Source: Silicimonas sp. (lineage in GTDB: Bacteria; Pseudomonadota; Alphaproteobacteria; Rhodobacterales; Rhodobacteraceae). Taken from it: a stretch of 61,045 nt of DNA. Below the pieces are notes generated by a model. The model saw nothing but the letters and a program-made list of their open reading frames with translations. It searched no databases and was not told where the DNA came from. Shown here one piece after another: positions 59,715-61,045 of the stretch (position 1 is its first letter; each line of letters starts with the position of its first letter). Location: positions 1-61,045 of the forward strand of contig JAJEAC010000032.1 of the NCBI GenBank assembly GCA_022824315.1, given 5' to 3'. Position numbers and translations under genes: made by a program.

Positions 59715-59743
59715 ACTATAGTGCAAGGAGCGACGCGGCACAA
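59715..59743 (-). promoter_or_regulatory. putative sigma-70-type promoter
   Basis: Minus-strand TTGTGC (59743-59738), 17-bp spacer, TATAGT (59720-59715), about 50 nt upstream of the 59661 start. The -10 matches five of six consensus bases. Confidence 0.45.
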
Positions 59744-59823
59744 CGCCGTGCGACGGAAACGGAGGGGTTTTCCGGGCTTGATTCCGGTCAGGACCTTCCC
59801 CTGCTGTCCCTGAGGTTTCGACT

Positions 59824-60099
59824 GGGAATCATATCCGAAAGTCACATGGCTCGATTCTGGCGTAGCGCTCGCGATGGAAACGTGGCAAGAAGACCGTGCA
59901 CGAGGGCGAGGCGTTGCCTTTCCGATCTCGGCAACGGAGTTTGAGGGCCACGGCCCTGCTGAACCGCCCGCTGAAGGGGCAAACATGACGCGGCGTCCGG
60001 GATTGGCGCATCTGCACGGCGAGGAGCGTTGGCGTTGGCCACTTCGATGACCCGTGAAATCAAAACGAAGCCACGATGTGACTTTCGTATATGATTCCC
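59824..60099. mobile_element. 276-bp MITE-like element with 24-bp inverted ends (copy B of the dispersed repeat)
   Basis: The left end 59824-59847 and the reverse complement of the right end 60076-60099 are identical at 23 of 24 bases (GGGAATCATAT(C/A)CGAAAGTC..). The interior matches 33461-33650. It encodes no transposase. No clear target-site duplication is visible. The right end lies directly against the remains of parD. Confidence 0.7.
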
Positions 60100-60292
60100 C
60101 ATCTGTAAGCAGCCTGGTTGCGCAAGGCATCGAGAGGCTCATGCAGGAAGAAGGCGAACGCGAAGCCGTTCTGGCGGGATGGCTGACGCAATCAGGGCGC
60201 GGATGCAGACGCTACGTTCTGAGTTCATAGAAATGGATGAGAGCGATACGATGTTCGATGACGTCCGTCGTCGGCTGAAACAAAAGGAATGA
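60100..60292 (+). pseudogene. ParD-type antitoxin, truncated and frameshifted
   Basis: The helical middle of a ParD antitoxin is readable (SLVAQGIERLMQEEGEREAVLAG). A frameshift then leads to ADAIRARMQTLRSEFIEMDE and FDDVRRRLKQKE before the TGA. The N-terminal ribbon-helix-helix is missing, replaced by the 276-bp element. The frame ends in GGAATGAAGA, whose ATGA would have overlapped the toxin start before the second insertion. Confidence 0.6.
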
Positions 60293-60295
60293 AGA

Positions 60296-60640
60296 GGGGC
60301 TTACAAAGAAAGACACACGGGAAGCGCCCAACCTTCATGGGTTGGGCGCACATGTCCTGAACATCGGACTTTCGTGTGGAACATCACGCCGGACGCAGAT
60401 CGGCTTTCGCCCTGCTCGATCTTTCGACCGCCCAAACGTCGCCATGCCAATGCACAACGTCACGAAGTTGACGGGTCAGCGAGGTTGCCAATGCAAACGC
60501 CTCTCGCCGTCCAGCTGCGCCAGTCCCCGACGCCGATTGCCAAAGGCAACGAGTCCCTGCTATCAGCGTCTTTGCCAATGCACAACGTCGTGCCGCGAGA
60601 GCGGAACATGGAAAGGTGCAAACCTTTCTTTGTAAGTCCC
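60296..60640. mobile_element. 345-bp MITE-like element with 8-bp target duplication
   Basis: Its ends are GGGGCTTACAAAGAAAG and, inverted, GGGACTTACAAAGAAAG (16 of 17 identical). It is flanked by a perfect 8-bp direct repeat AATGAAGA (60288-60295 and 60641-60648). Inside are a perfect 10-bp hairpin (GCGCCCAACC / GGTTGGGCGC, 60324-60349) and two copies of TGCCAATGCACAACGTC. No transposase is encoded. The 8-bp duplication suits IS1595- or IS256-type transposition. Confidence 0.8.
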
Positions 60641-60641
60641 A

Positions 60642-61045
60642 ATGAAGAAGTATAGAACTTTCCGCCACCCAAGCGTGGCGGATGATCTCGCCGACATTGC
60701 CTGGTTGATCGCCGACTATGCGGGAACAGAGATTGCGCCACGGACAATTGACGAGATCGAGACAGTGATTCAGAAGCTTAGCGAGGTGCCATACAAGGGC
60801 TCTCTCCGAAACGAGATTGCACACGGTATTCGTGCCATCCCTGCAGCGGGCAAGGGCGTGGTTTGCTTCGTGGTGGACGATGAGCATGAAGCTGTCCGCA
60901 TCATGTGTCGATGGTTGCGTAAAAGGGCGGGATTTCGGCGGTTCGCCGCGCTTTTGCCGGAATCGTTTCCTTTCCCATGGTACGGCTCCTGTTGTGAGGC
61001 TCCTGTGGTGAGGCCATTGCCGTGCGTGCCGTCCGGCGGCTCGGA
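60642..61045 (+). CDS. ParE-type toxin, 3' end altered, runs off the window
   Basis: A RelE/ParE-superfamily toxin that would inhibit growth (ParE proteins poison DNA gyrase). It starts MKKYRTFRHPSVADDLADIAWLIADYAG, with PYKGSLRNEIAHGIRAIPA and VVCFVVDDEHEAVRIM as the usual strands. After residue about 92 it loses the family's end and runs through the 36-bp hairpin repeat with no stop before the window edge, so the C-terminus is probably abnormal. The 345-bp element has separated it from parD, removing the coupled start. Confidence 0.65.
   Translation, partial: MKKYRTFRHPSVADDLADIAWLIADYAGTEIAPRTIDEIETVIQKLSEVPYKGSLRNEIAHGIRAIPAAGKGVVCFVVDDEHEAVRIMCRWLRKRAGFRRFAALLPESFPFPWYGSCCEAPVVRPLPCVPSGGS
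60921..60956 (+). repeat. 36-bp hairpin repeat, copy 2
   Basis: Matches 91-126 (minus strand) at 31 of 36 bases, with the loop triplet different and the stem kept. It lies inside the altered 3' end of the parE frame. Confidence 0.5.

Overview
The window looks like a chromosomal segment of an alphaproteobacterium, most likely a Rhodobacterales/Rhodobacteraceae relative. The evidence is a complete complex I (nuo) gene set with the extra small genes typical of that group (a DUF5333-like and a DUF5337-like gene and a carboxymuconolactone-decarboxylase-like gene set between nuo genes), the glmU-glmS pair, and generally GC-rich coding sequence. This is inferred from gene content; no rRNA or tRNA gene was seen.

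Layout. (1) 0.6-12.1 kb, minus strand: birA and the distal half of the nuo operon (DUF5333, nuoG, H, I, CMD gene, J, K, L, M, N). (2) 12.2-35.1 kb: an accessory island inserted between the DUF5333 gene and nuoF. It begins with a decaying HigBA toxin-antitoxin pair. It then carries a catabolic cluster: membrane desaturase, ThDP enzyme, CoA-acylating aldehyde dehydrogenase, TIM-barrel isomerase, three Gfo/Idh dehydrogenases plus one broken one, a citryl-CoA-lyase-like enzyme, a QuiC-like two-domain protein, a TRAP transporter, a GntR regulator, a zinc alcohol dehydrogenase and an SMP-30 lactonase. Relics of IS4-type, IscB-type and IS1634-type elements lie among these genes. (3) 35.2-40.8 kb, minus strand: the proximal half of the nuo operon (nuoA-F with DUF5337). 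(4) 40.9-43.3 kb: an EcsC-like gene, then relics of a TnpB gene and a LysR regulator. (5) 43.3-52.3 kb: a second accessory block with two paralogous NCS2 permeases that carry an unusual C-terminal domain, a luciferase-like monooxygenase and a second TRAP transporter. (6) 52.5-59.7 kb: isovaleryl-CoA dehydrogenase, a DegT aminotransferase, phosphoglycolate phosphatase, glmU, glmS and a small lipoprotein operon. (7) 59.8-61.0 kb: a ParDE locus broken by two different small inverted-repeat elements.

How the genes work together. The island's catabolic genes appear to form one regulon. An 11-bp palindrome, ATATC(A/T)GATAT, occurs four times, always at promoter positions of the divergent or successive transcription units around the GntR gene. 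The enzyme set suggests uptake by TRAP, oxidation by Gfo/Idh or ADH enzymes, lactone opening by SMP-30, isomerisation or dehydration by TIM-barrel enzymes, C-C cleavage by the ThDP enzyme, capture of the aldehyde as acyl-CoA, and cleavage of a citryl-CoA-like intermediate. This resembles the logic of inositol breakdown but uses different protein families. The QuiC-like protein has lost most metal ligands of its dehydroshikimate dehydratase half while keeping the H/H/E triad of its HPPD-like half, so ordinary quinate/shikimate catabolism is not a safe assignment.

The most notable observations are the physical splitting of the nuo operon, the compact GntR-type regulon, the ligand-deficient QuiC-like protein, the twin NCS2-ATPase-like fusion permeases, and the double small-element invasion of ParDE.
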